A stretch of 64,000 nt of DNA, from positions 124,001 through 188,000 of the forward strand of contig CAJNBS010000001.1 in assembly GCA_905221065.1 (NCBI GenBank). Direction: 5' to 3'. Both the position numbers and the translations under genes were made by a program. The stretch is from a bacterium. GTDB lineage: Bacteria; Bacillota; Bacilli; Lactobacillales; Streptococcaceae. The notes beneath the pieces were generated by a model. The model made no database searches, was not told the DNA's origin, and worked only from the letters and a program-made list of their open reading frames with translations. Positions 55,566 through 64,000 of this stretch are shown piece after piece (within the stretch, counting starts at the first letter, position 1; the number at the start of each line of letters is the position of its first letter).

Positions 55566-56816
55566 ATGTTAAGTTCAAAAGATATCATCAAGGCTCATAA
55601 AGTCTTGAACGGTGTGGTTGTGAATACCCCACTGGATTATGACCATTATTTATCGGAGAAGTATGGTGCTAAAATTTATTTGAAGAAGGAAAATGCCCAA
55701 CGTGTTCGTTCTTTTAAAATTCGTGGTGCCTATTATGCCATTTCTCAGCTCAGCAAGGAAGAGCGTGAGCGTGGGGTAGTCTGCGCTTCTGCGGGAAATC
55801 ATGCTCAGGGAGTTGCCTATACTTGTAATGAAATGAAGATTCCTGCTACTATCTTTATGCCCATTACAACTCCGCAACAAAAGATTGGCCAGGTTCGCTT
55901 TTTTGGTGGTGACTTCGTAACCATTAAACTAGTTGGAGATACCTTTGATGCCTCAGCTAAAGCAGCTCAAGAATTTACAGTTTCTGAAAACCGTACCTTT
56001 ATTGATCCCTTTGATGATGCCCATGTTCAGGCAGGTCAAGGAACCGTTGCTTATGAGATTTTAGAAGAAGCTCGAAAAGAATCGATTGATTTTGATGCTG
56101 TCTTGGTTCCTGTTGGTGGTGGCGGTCTCATTGCTGGGGTTTCTACCTATATCAAGGAAACAAGTCCAGAAATTGAAGTCATTGGAGTAGAGGCTAATGG
56201 AGCACGTTCCATGAAGGCTGCCTTTGAAGCTGGTGGTCCAGTCAAACTCAAGGAAATTGACAAATTTGCGGATGGGATTGCCGTGCAAAAAGTAGGTCAG
56301 TTGACCTATGAAGCAACTCGCCAACATGTTCAGACTTTGGTGGGTGTCGATGAGGGGTTGATTTCTGAAACCTTGATTGACCTCTACTCTAAGCAGGGGA
56401 TTGTTGCAGAACCTGCTGGAGCGGCTAGTATCGCTTCTCTAGAGGTTTTGGCTGAATATATCAAGGGGAAAACCATTTGTTGTATCATTTCTGGAGGAAA
56501 TAATGATATCAACCGTATGCCAGAAATGGAAGAGCGTGCCTTGATTTATGATGGTATCAAGCATTACTTTGTGGTCAATTTTCCACAGCGTCCAGGGGCT
56601 TTGCGTGAGTTTGTAAATGATATCCTGGGACCAAATGATGATATCACACGTTTTGAGTATATCAAACGAGCTAGCAAGGGTACAGGACCTGTATTGATTG
56701 GAATCGCCTTAGCAGATAAGCATGATTATGCAGGTTTGATCCGTAGAATGGAAGGCTTCGATCCAGCTTATATTAACTTAAATGGTAATGAAACGCTCTA
56801 TAATATGCTTGTCTGA
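55566..56816 (+). CDS. ilvA: Threonine dehydratase (deaminase)
   Basis: Makes 2-oxobutanoate from threonine, the first isoleucine-specific step. 416 residues. The PLP lysine is Lys51 in RSFKIRGAYYA, the glycine loop GGGGLIAGVSTYI binds the phosphate, and SAGNHAQGVAY is the substrate loop. The C-terminal 80 residues (VVNFPQRPGALREFVNDIL) form the single ACT-like domain of the short IlvA type. CTAGGAG precedes the ATG. Confidence 0.96.
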   Translation: MLSSKDIIKAHKVLNGVVVNTPLDYDHYLSEKYGAKIYLKKENAQRVRSFKIRGAYYAISQLSKEERERGVVCASAGNHAQGVAYTCNEMKIPATIFMPITTPQQKIGQVRFFGGDFVTIKLVGDTFDASAKAAQEFTVSENRTFIDPFDDAHVQAGQGTVAYEILEEARKESIDFDAVLVPVGGGGLIAGVSTYIKETSPEIEVIGVEANGARSMKAAFEAGGPVKLKEIDKFADGIAVQKVGQLTYEATRQHVQTLVGVDEGLISETLIDLYSKQGIVAEPAGAASIASLEVLAEYIKGKTICCIISGGNNDINRMPEMEERALIYDGIKHYFVVNFPQRPGALREFVNDILGPNDDITRFEYIKRASKGTGPVLIGIALADKHDYAGLIRRMEGFDPAYINLNGNETLYNMLV

Positions 56817-56842
56817 GGACTAATAAAAAAATATCATATTAT

Positions 56843-56871
56843 TTGCACAACTGATGTATAGGTGTTATAAT
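56843..56871 (+). promoter_or_regulatory. Strong promoter with no intact gene downstream
   Basis: TTGCAC, 17 bases, TATAAT. Twenty-five bases later AAAGGGGG and ATG follow, but the frame closes after 15 codons. Confidence 0.65.
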
Positions 56872-56897
56872 GAGGGTGAAGAAAGGGGGCGATTCCT

Positions 56898-57016
56898 ATG
56901 GACTTGGGAAATCTATCGTGCTATTTCTACTACAACTCACTATAGCACCTATTATTTTTGATTCTGTTTATATTAAGGCGACAGAATTACTTACTATATA
57001 TAAGGAAATTTTTTGA
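56898..57016 (+). pseudogene. Possible frameshifted Fst-like small hydrophobic peptide
   Basis: After AAAGGGGGCGATTCCT, ATG at 56898 encodes MDLGNLSCYFYYNSL and stops. A different frame over the same DNA reads IVLFLLQLTIAPIIFDSV followed by YIKATELLTIYKEIF and stop. The TIAPI-like segment resembles the I-A-P-I-x-V-G core of Fst/Ldr toxins. A single frameshift would separate start and body. No antisense RNA or shared terminator could be confirmed, so this is a weak call. The rest of the strip, 57017-57584, holds only a 33-codon open frame (57086, MFVRWLLGELAEKTRE...) with a poor ribosome site and nothing else I recognise. Confidence 0.35.
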
Positions 57017-57584
57017 AATCCCTAATTGTATAGATCCCTAATTTGAATTTTCACTAAATATAATAGGAATCAGAAAAAATAATCAATGTTTGTGAGATGG
57101 TTGCTAGGTGAGTTGGCTGAAAAAACTCGTGAGATAAACAATAGTGCTAGACATGAAACAGCTAGTGATACTGTTTTAAAATGACTAGCTGGAAAGCGGG
57201 TATGTAATCAGAAGGTGCAAGATTGGACAATGTAAGTAGTACCGGTTGTGAAACGAATAAGATATAGATAAGGACAGGAAAGGAACCAAAGAAGGAGAAA
57301 GAAAACGGAATGGTTTAGAGATAGTGTGGAGTGAAAGACTATCTTTAGTGGACTTGTTGATTTAAAAGGAATATATAGCATGAAATAGTAAATCCTGTCT
57401 ATCCTATTGAGAAACTGGCATTCAGTACAAAGGAATATTTTTACAAATTTAAAGTTTAATAATACAATTGTTTTTTAGGAGCGTACTAATGGGTTATAGT
57501 AAGCAAAAACCTATATATTATCGGCTTTAAAAAGGAAGTAAGAAGATTCTGAATCATTTATTTTATTGAATATATGTTTTTTTA

Positions 57585-57613
57585 TTGACAAAAGACATAA
57601 AAACGTATAGAAT
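57585..57613 (+). promoter_or_regulatory. Promoter of small HTH-like gene
   Basis: TTGACA, 17 bases, TAGAAT, 34 bases before the ATG. Confidence 0.75.
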
Positions 57614-57646
57614 AATATAACGTAAAGAAGAAAATAGGAGAAGAAC

Positions 57647-57862
57647 ATGGCTAAGTCAAACTTTGAAAAAGTAGAATCAGTTGTTGGCTGGGTTCGTGAT
57701 AAGAAAATCACAGGCTACCGTATCTCTAAAGAAACGAATGCGCGTGAAATGTCTATCATTGCTCTAGCGCAGGGTCGTGCAAAAGTAAAAAATATTTCAT
57801 TTGAAACAGCTCTAGGTTTAATTGATTTCTATGAAAAAAATCATGAAAAATTTGAAGATTAA
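57647..57862 (+). CDS. Small HTH-like protein
   Basis: 71 residues. The pattern ITGYRISKETNAREMSIIALAQG followed by NISFETALGLIDFYEKN resembles the helix-turn-helix core of small phage-repressor-like proteins (XRE type), in which the middle portion forms helices 2 and 3. No other domain is present. A consensus promoter and AGGAGAAG ribosome site show it is expressed. It is monocistronic, with a hairpin GGCGGA ... TCTGCC plus T after it. The target is unknown. Confidence 0.65.
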   Translation: MAKSNFEKVESVVGWVRDKKITGYRISKETNAREMSIIALAQGRAKVKNISFETALGLIDFYEKNHEKFED

Positions 57863-57871
57863 TCTTTGGAT

Positions 57872-57902
57872 AATGGCGGATTCTTGAATAGGGTCTGCCT
57901 TT
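57872..57902 (+). terminator. Terminator of small HTH-like gene
   Basis: GGCGGA ... TCTGCC followed by four T; moderate. Confidence 0.55.
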
Positions 57903-57908
57903 TCATTT

Positions 57909-58061
57909 TGATACTCAATGAGAATCAAAGAGCAAACTAGGAAGCTAGCCGTAGGCTGCTCAAAGCACTGCTTTGAGGTTGTAAATAAGACTGACAGAGT
58001 CAGTAACATATACCTACGGCAAGGCGAAGCTGACGTGGTTTGAAGAGATTTTCGAAGAGTA
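57909..58061. repeat. BOX element, complete boxA-boxB-boxC
   Basis: About 153 bases, from ATACTCAATGAGAATC to TTTCGAAGAGTAT. It includes the boxB core with TGCTCAAAGCACTGCTTTGAGGT-like pairing and GACTGACAGAGTCAGT, and the stretch CTACGGCAAGGCGAAGCTGACG that is nearly the classic BOX-PCR primer site. The only copy here with boxB. Confidence 0.92.
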
Positions 58062-58073
58062 TGAGGACAGCAA

Positions 58074-58100
58074 AAAGACTGCACGGTTGATGCAGCCTTT
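58074..58100 (-). terminator. Terminator of the glutamine-type ABC operon
   Basis: Minus strand GGCTGCATCAACCGTGCAGTC followed by five T, just after the ATPase gene. Confidence 0.7.
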
Positions 58101-58104
58101 TCTT

Positions 58105-58845
58105 TTATTTTAGATAGCGTTGAAGGAATTCTTTTGTACGGTCTTCTTTAGGATTGGTGAAGAGGTCTTCTGGTTTGCCTTCTTCAGCAATCACGCCCTT
58201 ATCCATAAAGATAACACGGTGAGAGACATCACGAGCGAATTCCATTTCGTGGGTTACGACAATCATAGTCAAGCCTTCCTGGGCTAAATTCTGCATGATT
58301 TTGAGGACTTCTCCAACCATTTCTGGATCAAGAGCTGATGTTGGTTCATCAAATAGAATAGCGTCAGGATTCATTGAGAGGGCACGAGCGATGGCTACAC
58401 GTTGTTTTTGACCACCTGAGAGTTGTTTTGGTTTCGCTTGCCAGTAGCGTTCTCCCATGCCGACTTTTCCTAGGTTTTCTTTGGCAATTTTTTCAGCTTC
58501 TGCACGTTCACGTTTAAGGACAGTCGTCTGAGCGACAATTGTGTTTTCAAGAACGTTGAGATTTTCAAAGAGGTTAAAGGATTGGAAAACCATCCCCAAC
58601 TTTTCACGGTATTGCGTGAGGTCATAGCCTTTTTCGAGGACGTTTTGTCCATGATAAAGGATTTGTCCATCAGTTGGTGTTTCAAGTAGGTTAATGGAGC
58701 GGAGGAAGGTCGATTTCCCGCTTCCAGAGCTTCCGATGATAGAGATAACCTCTCCCTTGTGGACAGTAAGAGAAATGTCTTTTAGCACTTCGTTTTGACC
58801 ATAGGATTTTTTGAGGTGTTTAATTTCAAGGATTGCTTGGGTCAT
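58105..58845 (-). CDS. glnQ: Glutamine/polar amino acid ABC transporter, ATP-binding protein
   Basis: 246 residues. Walker A is GSSGSGKST (about residues 35-43), signature LSGGQKQR, Walker [13 protein letters not shown], and switch His in [11 protein letters not shown]. It powers the binding-protein/permease fusion encoded just upstream on the same strand; the start codon overlaps the stop of that gene. Related to, but clearly distinct from, the ATPase of the URO-D operon at 20.9 kb. Confidence 0.93.
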   Translation of the reverse strand: MTQAILEIKHLKKSYGQNEVLKDISLTVHKGEVISIIGSSGSGKSTFLRSINLLETPTDGQILYHGQNVLEKGYDLTQYREKLGMVFQSFNLFENLNVLENTIVAQTTVLKRERAEAEKIAKENLGKVGMGERYWQAKPKQLSGGQKQRVAIARALSMNPDAILFDEPTSALDPEMVGEVLKIMQNLAQEGLTMIVVTHEMEFARDVSHRVIFMDKGVIAEEGKPEDLFTNPKEDRTKEFLQRYLK

Positions 58846-60410
58846 TATTTCAAATCCTCCGTTTGCATTTGGTTAGCACCTGTAGTATAGGTATCCATGT
58901 CCATTCGGCGTTCGATGAAGCGTAGGATACGTGTTACGGTGAAGGTGAGGACAAAGTAAATCACGGCGATGATTGTAAATGTCTGGAAGTATTGATAAGT
59001 TTGCGTTGCCACTGTATTTCCTGAGAAATAAAGTTCGACAACAGAGATAACGTTCAATACAGATGTATCTTTGATATTGATGACAAATTCATTACCAGTG
59101 GCTGGTAGGATGTTGCGGACTACTTGAGGTAGGACAATCTTACGCATGGTTTGGTTATGAGTCATACCAAGAGCAGTAGCGGCTTCAAATTGTCCCTTGT
59201 CAACTGCTAGGATACCACCACGGACGATTTCAGTCATGTAGGCACCAGTGTTGATTGAAACGATGAAGATAGCGGCCAGTGTACGGTCAAGGTTGATACC
59301 GAAAGCTTGGGCAGTTCCATAGTAGATAACCATCGATTGAACGATCATTGGGGTACCACGGAAAATTTCGATATAGACATTGAGAATCCAGCCGACTAGT
59401 TTTTGTAGGCCATAAATGGCTTTGTTTTCAGAGAGAGGAGCAGTACGGAAAACACCAATCGCAAGACCGATAATGAGACCTATGATGGTTCCGACGATAG
59501 AGATTAAAAGAGTGATACCAGCACCACGCAAAAGTTGTTGCCAGTTTTCAGAAAGAATTTTAGCGACTTGGTTAAAGAAACTACTGCTAGTCTCTTCAGT
59601 TGTTGTTGCTTCGGCAGGCTGCTCCTTGATCATACGGTCCATCAGGTCAACTTGATCGTCCTTTGAAATGGTTTCAATGCTGGCATTGATTTGGCTAATA
59701 CGAGTGTCATCTTTACGAAGTCCAATGGCAATAGCAGTATCTTCTTCTCCTGTCTTGAAACCTGGTTCTACTTGGACCATCTTGAACTTAGAGTTAGCAG
59801 CTTCGGCAGTCAGAGCTTCTGGGCGTTCAGAAACATAGGCATCAATGACACCAGCCTCAAGTGCTTGGCGCATTTGAGCGAAGTCTCCCATGGCAGTTTC
59901 TTTTTTAGCGCCTGAGATTTGACCAATCAAGTCATAAAGGTAAACCCCTTGTTGAGAAGTGATTTTTGCACCATTAAAGTCATCTAAAGATTTAGCATTT
60001 GCGTAGGCAGAATCTTTTTTGACAAGTAGGACAGGCTCGCTAGTATAGTAACTGCTTGAAAAGGCAATTTCTTGTTTGCGTTCGGCAGTAGGGCTCATAC
60101 CTGCGATAATCATATCAATCTTACCAGAAGTGAGGGCAGGTACTAGACCTTCCCACTTGGTTTTAACAACCAAAGGTTCTTTACCTAAGTCCTTAGCGAT
60201 TTTCTTGGCGATTTGGACATCGTATCCATTGGCATACTGGTTGGTTCCATCGATTTTGACAGCTCCATTGCTGTCATCATCCTGGGTCCAGTTAAAGGGA
60301 GCATATGCTGCTTCCATCCCGATGCGTAAATATTCATCAGCTTGAGCAACATTGACAAGTCCTAGCATCAGCAAGAGACTTGTGAAAATAGATAAGTATA
60401 TTTTTCTCAT
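58845..60410 (-). CDS. Glutamine-type ABC transporter, fused substrate-binding protein and permease
   Basis: 521 residues with a cleavable signal peptide ([18 protein letters not shown] ... AQA). The binding domain (about residues 25-265: [37 protein letters not shown]) is joined through a linker to a permease domain (about 285-505; [19 protein letters not shown] loop [22 protein letters not shown]). Such GlnP-type fusions import glutamine, glutamate or asparagine in lactic acid bacteria. The promoter on the minus strand is TTGAAA-N17-TAAAAT (60481-60453). It is divergent from the DUF2207 gene. Confidence 0.92.
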   Translation of the reverse strand: MRKIYLSIFTSLLLMLGLVNVAQADEYLRIGMEAAYAPFNWTQDDDSNGAVKIDGTNQYANGYDVQIAKKIAKDLGKEPLVVKTKWEGLVPALTSGKIDMIIAGMSPTAERKQEIAFSSSYYTSEPVLLVKKDSAYANAKSLDDFNGAKITSQQGVYLYDLIGQISGAKKETAMGDFAQMRQALEAGVIDAYVSERPEALTAEAANSKFKMVQVEPGFKTGEEDTAIAIGLRKDDTRISQINASIETISKDDQVDLMDRMIKEQPAEATTTEETSSSFFNQVAKILSENWQQLLRGAGITLLISIVGTIIGLIIGLAIGVFRTAPLSENKAIYGLQKLVGWILNVYIEIFRGTPMIVQSMVIYYGTAQAFGINLDRTLAAIFIVSINTGAYMTEIVRGGILAVDKGQFEAATALGMTHNQTMRKIVLPQVVRNILPATGNEFVINIKDTSVLNVISVVELYFSGNTVATQTYQYFQTFTIIAVIYFVLTFTVTRILRFIERRMDMDTYTTGANQMQTEDLK

Positions 60411-60452
60411 GATTTCTCCTATTTCTAATCTATTAAAAAATAACTGTCTCCT

Positions 60453-60481
60453 ATTTTATCGAAAAAAACTCTATTTTTCAA
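60453..60481 (-). promoter_or_regulatory. Promoter of glutamine-type ABC operon
   Basis: Minus strand TTGAAA, 17 bases, TAAAAT, with AGGAGA before the start codon. Confidence 0.65.
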
Positions 60482-60512
60482 TACGGGTAAGCCCTTACTT
60501 GAGAAAAAATGA

Positions 60513-60518
60513 TATAAT
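60513..60518 (+). promoter_or_regulatory. Promoter of DUF2207 gene
   Basis: TGA-TATAAT extended -10, 30 bases before the ATG. Confidence 0.6.
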
Positions 60519-60548
60519 GATAGCAAAGATAAAAAGGGGGCTTGTTTG

Positions 60549-62438
60549 ATGAAAAAAACTTTTTTCTTACTGGTGTTAGGCTTGTTTTGCCTTCTGCCAC
60601 TCTCAGTTTTTGCCATTGATTTTAAGATAAACTCTTATCAAGGTGATTTGTATATTCATGCAGACAATACGGCAGAATTTAGACAGAAGATAGTTTATCA
60701 GTTTGAGGAGGACTTTAAAGGACAAATCGTGGGACTTGGACGTGCTGGCAAGATGCCTAGCGGATTTGACATAGACCCTCATCCAAAGGTTCAGGCCTCG
60801 AAAAATGGTGCTGAATTGACAGATGTTACTAGCGAGGTGACAGAAGGAGCAGATGGTTATACTGTCAAAGTCTATAATCCAGGTCAGGAGGGTGACACAG
60901 TTGAAGTTGACCTTGTCTGGAACTTAAAGAACTTGCTTTTTCTTTATGATGATATCGCTGAATTAAATTGGCAACCTCTGACAGATAGTTCAGGGGCTAT
61001 TGGAAAGTTTGAATTTCATGTAAGGGGAGAAAAGGGGACTGAAAAACTCTTTTTCCACACAGGAAAACTTTTTAAAGAAGGAACGGTTGAAAAGAGTAAC
61101 CTTGATTATACGATTCGTTTAGACAATCTTCCGCCTAAGCGTGGAGTTGAATTGCATGCCTACTGGCCTCGAACTGCTTTTGCTAGCGCTAGGGATCAGG
61201 GCTTGAAAGGGAATCGTTTAGAAGAGTTTAATAAGATAGAAGACTCGATTGTTAGAGAAAAAGATCAGAGTATGCAGCTCGTCACTTGGGTCTTTCCTTT
61301 GCTACTTTCCATTTCCTTGATATTGAGCATCTGCTTCTATTTTATTTATAGAAGAAGGACCACTCCTTCAGTCAAATATGCCAAAAATCATCGTCTCTAT
61401 GAGCCACCAATGGAATTAGAGCCTATGGTTTTATCGGAGGCTGTCTACTCGACCTCCTTGGAGGAAGTGAGTCCCTTAGTCAAGGGGGCTGGCAAATTCA
61501 CCTTTGACCAACTTATTCAAGCTACCTTGCTAGATGTGATAGACCGTGGGAATGTTTCTATTATTTCAGAAGGAGATACAGTTGGCTTGAGGTTGGTGAA
61601 AGAAGATGGTTTGTCAAGCTTTGAGATAGACTGTCTAAATCTGGTTTTTTCAGGCAAAAAAGAAGAAACTCTTTCCAATTTATTTGCGGATTACAAGGTA
61701 TCTGATAGTCTTTATCGTAGAGCAAAAGTCTCTGATGAAAAACGGATTCAAGCAAAGGGGCGTCAGCTCAAATCTTCTTTTGAAGAAGTATTGAAAGAGA
61801 TGCAAGAAGGAGTGAGAAATCGAGTTTCCTTCTGGGGACTTCCAGATTATTATCGTCCCTTGACTGGTGGAGAAAAGGCCTTACAGGTAGGTATGGGTAT
61901 TTCCACTATCTTGCCCTTATTTATTGGATTTGGTTTGTTCTTGTACAGTTTGGATGTTCATGGCTATCTTTACCTCCCCTTACCAATACTTGGTTTTCTA
62001 GGTTTGGTTTTGGCTGTCTTCTATTATTGGAAGTTTCGACTAGATAATCGTGATGGTGTCTTAAATGAAGCAGGAGCAGAAGTCTACTATCTCTGGACCA
62101 GTTTTGAAAATATGTTACGTGAGATTGCGCGATTGGATCAGGCAGAGTTGGAAAGTATTGTAGTATGGAATCGCCTCTTGGTCTATGCGACCTTATTTGG
62201 CTATGCGGACAAGGTCAGTCATTTGATGAAGGTTCATCATATCCAAGTGGAAAATCCAGATATCAATCTCTATGTAGCTTATGGTTGGCATAGTATGTTT
62301 TATCATTCAAGTGCTCAAATGAGCCATTATGCCAGCGTCGCAAATACAGCAAGCACCTATTCCGTATCTTCTGGAAGTGGAAGTTCTGGCGGTGGCTTCT
62401 CCGGTGGCGGAGGCGGTGGCAGTATTGGTGCCTTTTAA
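60549..62438 (+). CDS. DUF2207 family membrane protein
   Basis: About 629 residues from ATG 60549, behind AAAAGGGGG; a TTG 3 bases upstream is also possible. A signal peptide (FFLLVLGLFCLLPLSVFA) is followed by an extracellular beta-rich region of about 210 residues (INSYQGDLYIHADNTAEF). A membrane helix lies near 245-268, with two more near 450-500. The cytoplasmic part is helical, and the C-terminal tail is Gly/Ser-rich (GSGSSGGGFSGGGGGG). This is the usual DUF2207 layout; the function is unknown. It is 61 bases ahead of uppP, which has its own promoter. Confidence 0.88.
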   Translation: MKKTFFLLVLGLFCLLPLSVFAIDFKINSYQGDLYIHADNTAEFRQKIVYQFEEDFKGQIVGLGRAGKMPSGFDIDPHPKVQASKNGAELTDVTSEVTEGADGYTVKVYNPGQEGDTVEVDLVWNLKNLLFLYDDIAELNWQPLTDSSGAIGKFEFHVRGEKGTEKLFFHTGKLFKEGTVEKSNLDYTIRLDNLPPKRGVELHAYWPRTAFASARDQGLKGNRLEEFNKIEDSIVREKDQSMQLVTWVFPLLLSISLILSICFYFIYRRRTTPSVKYAKNHRLYEPPMELEPMVLSEAVYSTSLEEVSPLVKGAGKFTFDQLIQATLLDVIDRGNVSIISEGDTVGLRLVKEDGLSSFEIDCLNLVFSGKKEETLSNLFADYKVSDSLYRRAKVSDEKRIQAKGRQLKSSFEEVLKEMQEGVRNRVSFWGLPDYYRPLTGGEKALQVGMGISTILPLFIGFGLFLYSLDVHGYLYLPLPILGFLGLVLAVFYYWKFRLDNRDGVLNEAGAEVYYLWTSFENMLREIARLDQAELESIVVWNRLLVYATLFGYADKVSHLMKVHHIQVENPDINLYVAYGWHSMFYHSSAQMSHYASVANTASTYSVSSGSGSSGGGFSGGGGGGSIGAF

Positions 62439-62499
62439 AGAGAACTGCCATAGACTGAAAAAGTATGCTATAATGGAAGATAGAAAAAAGGAGTAATCT

Positions 62500-63345
62500 A
62501 TGTATCTTATTGAAATTTTAAAATCTATCTTCTTCGGGATTGTGGAAGGAATTACGGAATGGTTGCCGATTTCCAGTACAGGTCACTTGATTTTAGCAGA
62601 GGAATTTATCCAATACCAAAATCAAAATGAAGCCTTTATGTCCATGTTTAATGTCGTGATTCAGCTTGGTGCTATTTTAGCAGTTATGGTGATTTACTTT
62701 AACAAGCTCAATCCTTTCAAACCGACTAAGGACAAGCAGGAAGTTCGTAAGACTTGGAGACTGTGGTTGAAAGTTCTTGTAGCTACTTTACCTTTACTTG
62801 CCGTCTTTAAATTTGATGATTGGTTTGATACCCACTTCCATAATATGGTTTCAGTTGCTCTCATGTTGATTATCTATGGGATTGCCTTTATCTATTTGGA
62901 AAAGCGCAATAAAGCGCGTGCTATCGAACCAAGTGTGACAGAGTTGGATAAGCTTCCTTATACGACAGCTTTCTATATCGGACTCTTCCAAGTTCTTGCT
63001 CTTTTACCAGGGACTAGCCGTTCAGGTGCAACGATCGTCGGTGGTTTGTTGAATGGAACCAGTCGTTCTGTTGTGACGGAATTTACCTTCTATCTTGGAA
63101 TTCCTGTTATGTTTGGGGCCAGTGCCTTAAAGATTTTTAAATTTGTGAAAGCAGGACAGCTCTTGAGTTTTGGGCAACTGTTCTTGCTCTTGGTTGCGAT
63201 GGGAGTCGCTTTTGCAGTCAGCATGGTCGCTATTCGCTTCTTGACAAGCTATGTAAAAAAACACGACTTCACTCTTTTTGGTAAATACCGTATCGTGCTT
63301 GGTAGTGTCTTGCTACTTTATAGCTTTGTCCGTTTGTTTGTATAA
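62500..63345 (+). CDS. uppP: Undecaprenyl-diphosphatase UppP (BacA)
   Basis: Recycles the C55 carrier lipid by removing one phosphate from undecaprenyl pyrophosphate; confers bacitracin tolerance. 281 residues with about eight membrane segments. Both signature motifs are present: [20 protein letters not shown] (residues 14-33) and [20 protein letters not shown]. Promoter TATAAT at about 62470 and AAAAGGAG before the ATG. With uppS (6.8 kb), both the synthesis and recycling enzymes of the carrier lipid are in this window. Confidence 0.96.
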   Translation: MYLIEILKSIFFGIVEGITEWLPISSTGHLILAEEFIQYQNQNEAFMSMFNVVIQLGAILAVMVIYFNKLNPFKPTKDKQEVRKTWRLWLKVLVATLPLLAVFKFDDWFDTHFHNMVSVALMLIIYGIAFIYLEKRNKARAIEPSVTELDKLPYTTAFYIGLFQVLALLPGTSRSGATIVGGLLNGTSRSVVTEFTFYLGIPVMFGASALKIFKFVKAGQLLSFGQLFLLLVAMGVAFAVSMVAIRFLTSYVKKHDFTLFGKYRIVLGSVLLLYSFVRLFV

Positions 63346-63347
63346 GA

Positions 63348-63380
63348 AAAACCTTGAAGGGGTAGCTCTTCAAGGTTTTA
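63348..63380 (+). terminator. uppP terminator
   Basis: AAACCTTGAAG-GGGTAGCT-CTTCAAGGTTTT. Confidence 0.85.
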
Positions 63381-63433
63381 TACTCTTCGAAAATCTCTTC
63401 AAACCGCGTCAGCTCTTTGATTTTCATTGCGTT
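63379..63433. repeat. Truncated BOX element
   Basis: TATACTCTTCGAAAATC, then CTTCAAACCGCGTCAGCT, joined directly to CTTTGATTTTCATTG. Only the two ends remain, about 55 bases. It lies between the convergent ends of uppP and dinB. Confidence 0.8.
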
Positions 63434-64000
63434 TTAAAATCCAGTCATGGTAATCCCCAACAGGCGGACACCTCTTTCTTTCTCGCTTAACTCTTCATAG
63501 AGTTGCAGGGCTATTTGGCCTATCTGACTAGCATCTTGTGTTTTTTGAGCCAGACTTTTTCGTTTGGTAAGAGTTGAAAAGTCCTCGTAGCGGATTTTCA
63601 GAATGACAATTTTACCAGCTTTTTCTTGTTGACTGAGATTGAGAGCGACTCTTTCTGATAGGAGGGTCAGCTCTTTTTTGATGTCTTCCTCGGCACGGAG
63701 AATCTTTCTATAGGTTTTCTCCTTCCCGATTGATTTACGGATGCGATTGGATTTGACCGGGGAATTGTGGATACCACGAGCCTTTCGATAAAGGTCATAG
63801 CCCAGTCTGCCAAAACGGTCTATTAGGGTCACTTCAGGAACTTCAAGTAGATCAGCGCCGGTAAAAACACCCATTTGATGAAGTCTCTCTACCATCTTTT
63901 TTCCTACTCCATGAAACTTGGAAATATCCATTTGTTTGAGAAAATCCTCAGCTTGTTCAGGTAAAATAACTGTCAGACCATGTGGTTTTTGATAATCGCT
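63434..64000 (-). CDS. dinB: DNA polymerase IV (C-terminal part, cut by window edge)
   Basis: Error-prone Y-family polymerase. Only 188 C-terminal codons lie in the window; the frame stays open to base 64000, reading [21 protein letters not shown] before [17 protein letters not shown]. The ATG at 63931 is therefore internal, not the start. The helix-hairpin-helix ([20 protein letters not shown]) and the little-finger domain ([13 protein letters not shown]) are visible; the catalytic Asp/Glu residues lie outside. The C-terminus ends [10 protein letters not shown], which is normal for streptococcal DinB. Confidence 0.92.
   Translation of the reverse strand, partial: SDYQKPHGLTVILPEQAEDFLKQMDISKFHGVGKKMVERLHQMGVFTGADLLEVPEVTLIDRFGRLGYDLYRKARGIHNSPVKSNRIRKSIGKEKTYRKILRAEEDIKKELTLLSERVALNLSQQEKAGKIVILKIRYEDFSTLTKRKSLAQKTQDASQIGQIALQLYEELSEKERGVRLLGITMTGF

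Noticed and set aside
63434..63931. Short dinB-like gene starting at ATG 63931
   Set aside because: The reading frame continues to the window end with DinB sequence ([15 protein letters not shown]), so this ATG is internal and the gene is cut by the window edge.

Overview
The window is a low-GC Firmicute chromosome segment whose gene content, regulatory motifs and repeats point to the mitis group of Streptococcus. The main evidence is four BOX elements (one full boxA-boxB-boxC, three short), CiaR-driven csRNA genes, a ComX combox (TACGAATA) in front of cinA-recA, extended -10 promoters and a YSIRK/LPXTG pullulanase. It is probably not S. pneumoniae: dinF is followed directly by yebC, where pneumococci carry lytA and, further on, ply. 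S. mitis, S. oralis or a close commensal fits best. From memory of the pneumococcal map, the window joins three blocks that lie apart there (leuS to spuA, rpoB to the LytTR pair, rpmB to dinB).

Layout. 0.1-3.8 kb: leuS and two GNAT acetyltransferases. 3.8-5.0 kb: a gene-poor strip with two csRNA genes, a protein remnant, a broken Fst-type toxin with its antisense RNA, and a BOX. 5.0-16.1 kb: ruvB, a nucleotidyltransferase-like gene, a third csRNA, the envelope/protease/tRNA operon uppS-cdsA-eep-proS, a family-1 glycosidase, glmS and a luciferase-like oxidoreductase. 16.3-21.7 kb: a compact seven-gene operon with two zinc-motif URO-D-superfamily proteins, a tiny membrane protein and a complete amino-acid-type ABC importer. 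21.7-27.3 kb (minus strand): pullulanase and a Mga-like regulator.

27.3-35.1 kb: rpoB-rpoC behind a leader that contains a terminator-like hairpin. 35.1-42.7 kb: ndk, a membrane protein, tsaE-GNAT-lcp, and the late-competence set cinA-recA-dinF. 42.8-49.5 kb: yebC, a MarR-controlled heterodimeric ABC exporter, a PAP2 phosphatase, and a LytTR regulator paired with a LiaF-like membrane protein. 49.6-56.8 kb: rpmB, an Asp23 protein with fakA, and the isoleucine/valine genes ilvB-ilvN-ilvC-ilvA under CodY-like boxes. 56.8-57.6 kb: a gene-poor strip with a second possible Fst-like remnant. 57.6-64 kb: a small HTH-like gene, a glutamine-type ABC importer (minus strand), a DUF2207 membrane protein, uppP and the C-terminal part of dinB (minus strand, cut by the window end).

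Most genes are housekeeping. The strongest candidate for an undescribed system is the 16.3-21.7 kb operon. Both URO-D proteins keep the His-X-Cys...Cys zinc signature of methyltransferases such as MtaA/MtbA but sit beside an amino-acid importer with no corrinoid protein in view, so a methyl- or thiol-transfer route fed by an imported amino-acid-like compound is a reasonable hypothesis. Other notable observations are three genes (ruvB, tsaE, dinF) whose -10 box lies exactly 6 nt before the ATG, implying leaderless mRNAs, and the decayed toxin-antitoxin loci. All comparisons with other genomes are from memory; no search was run.
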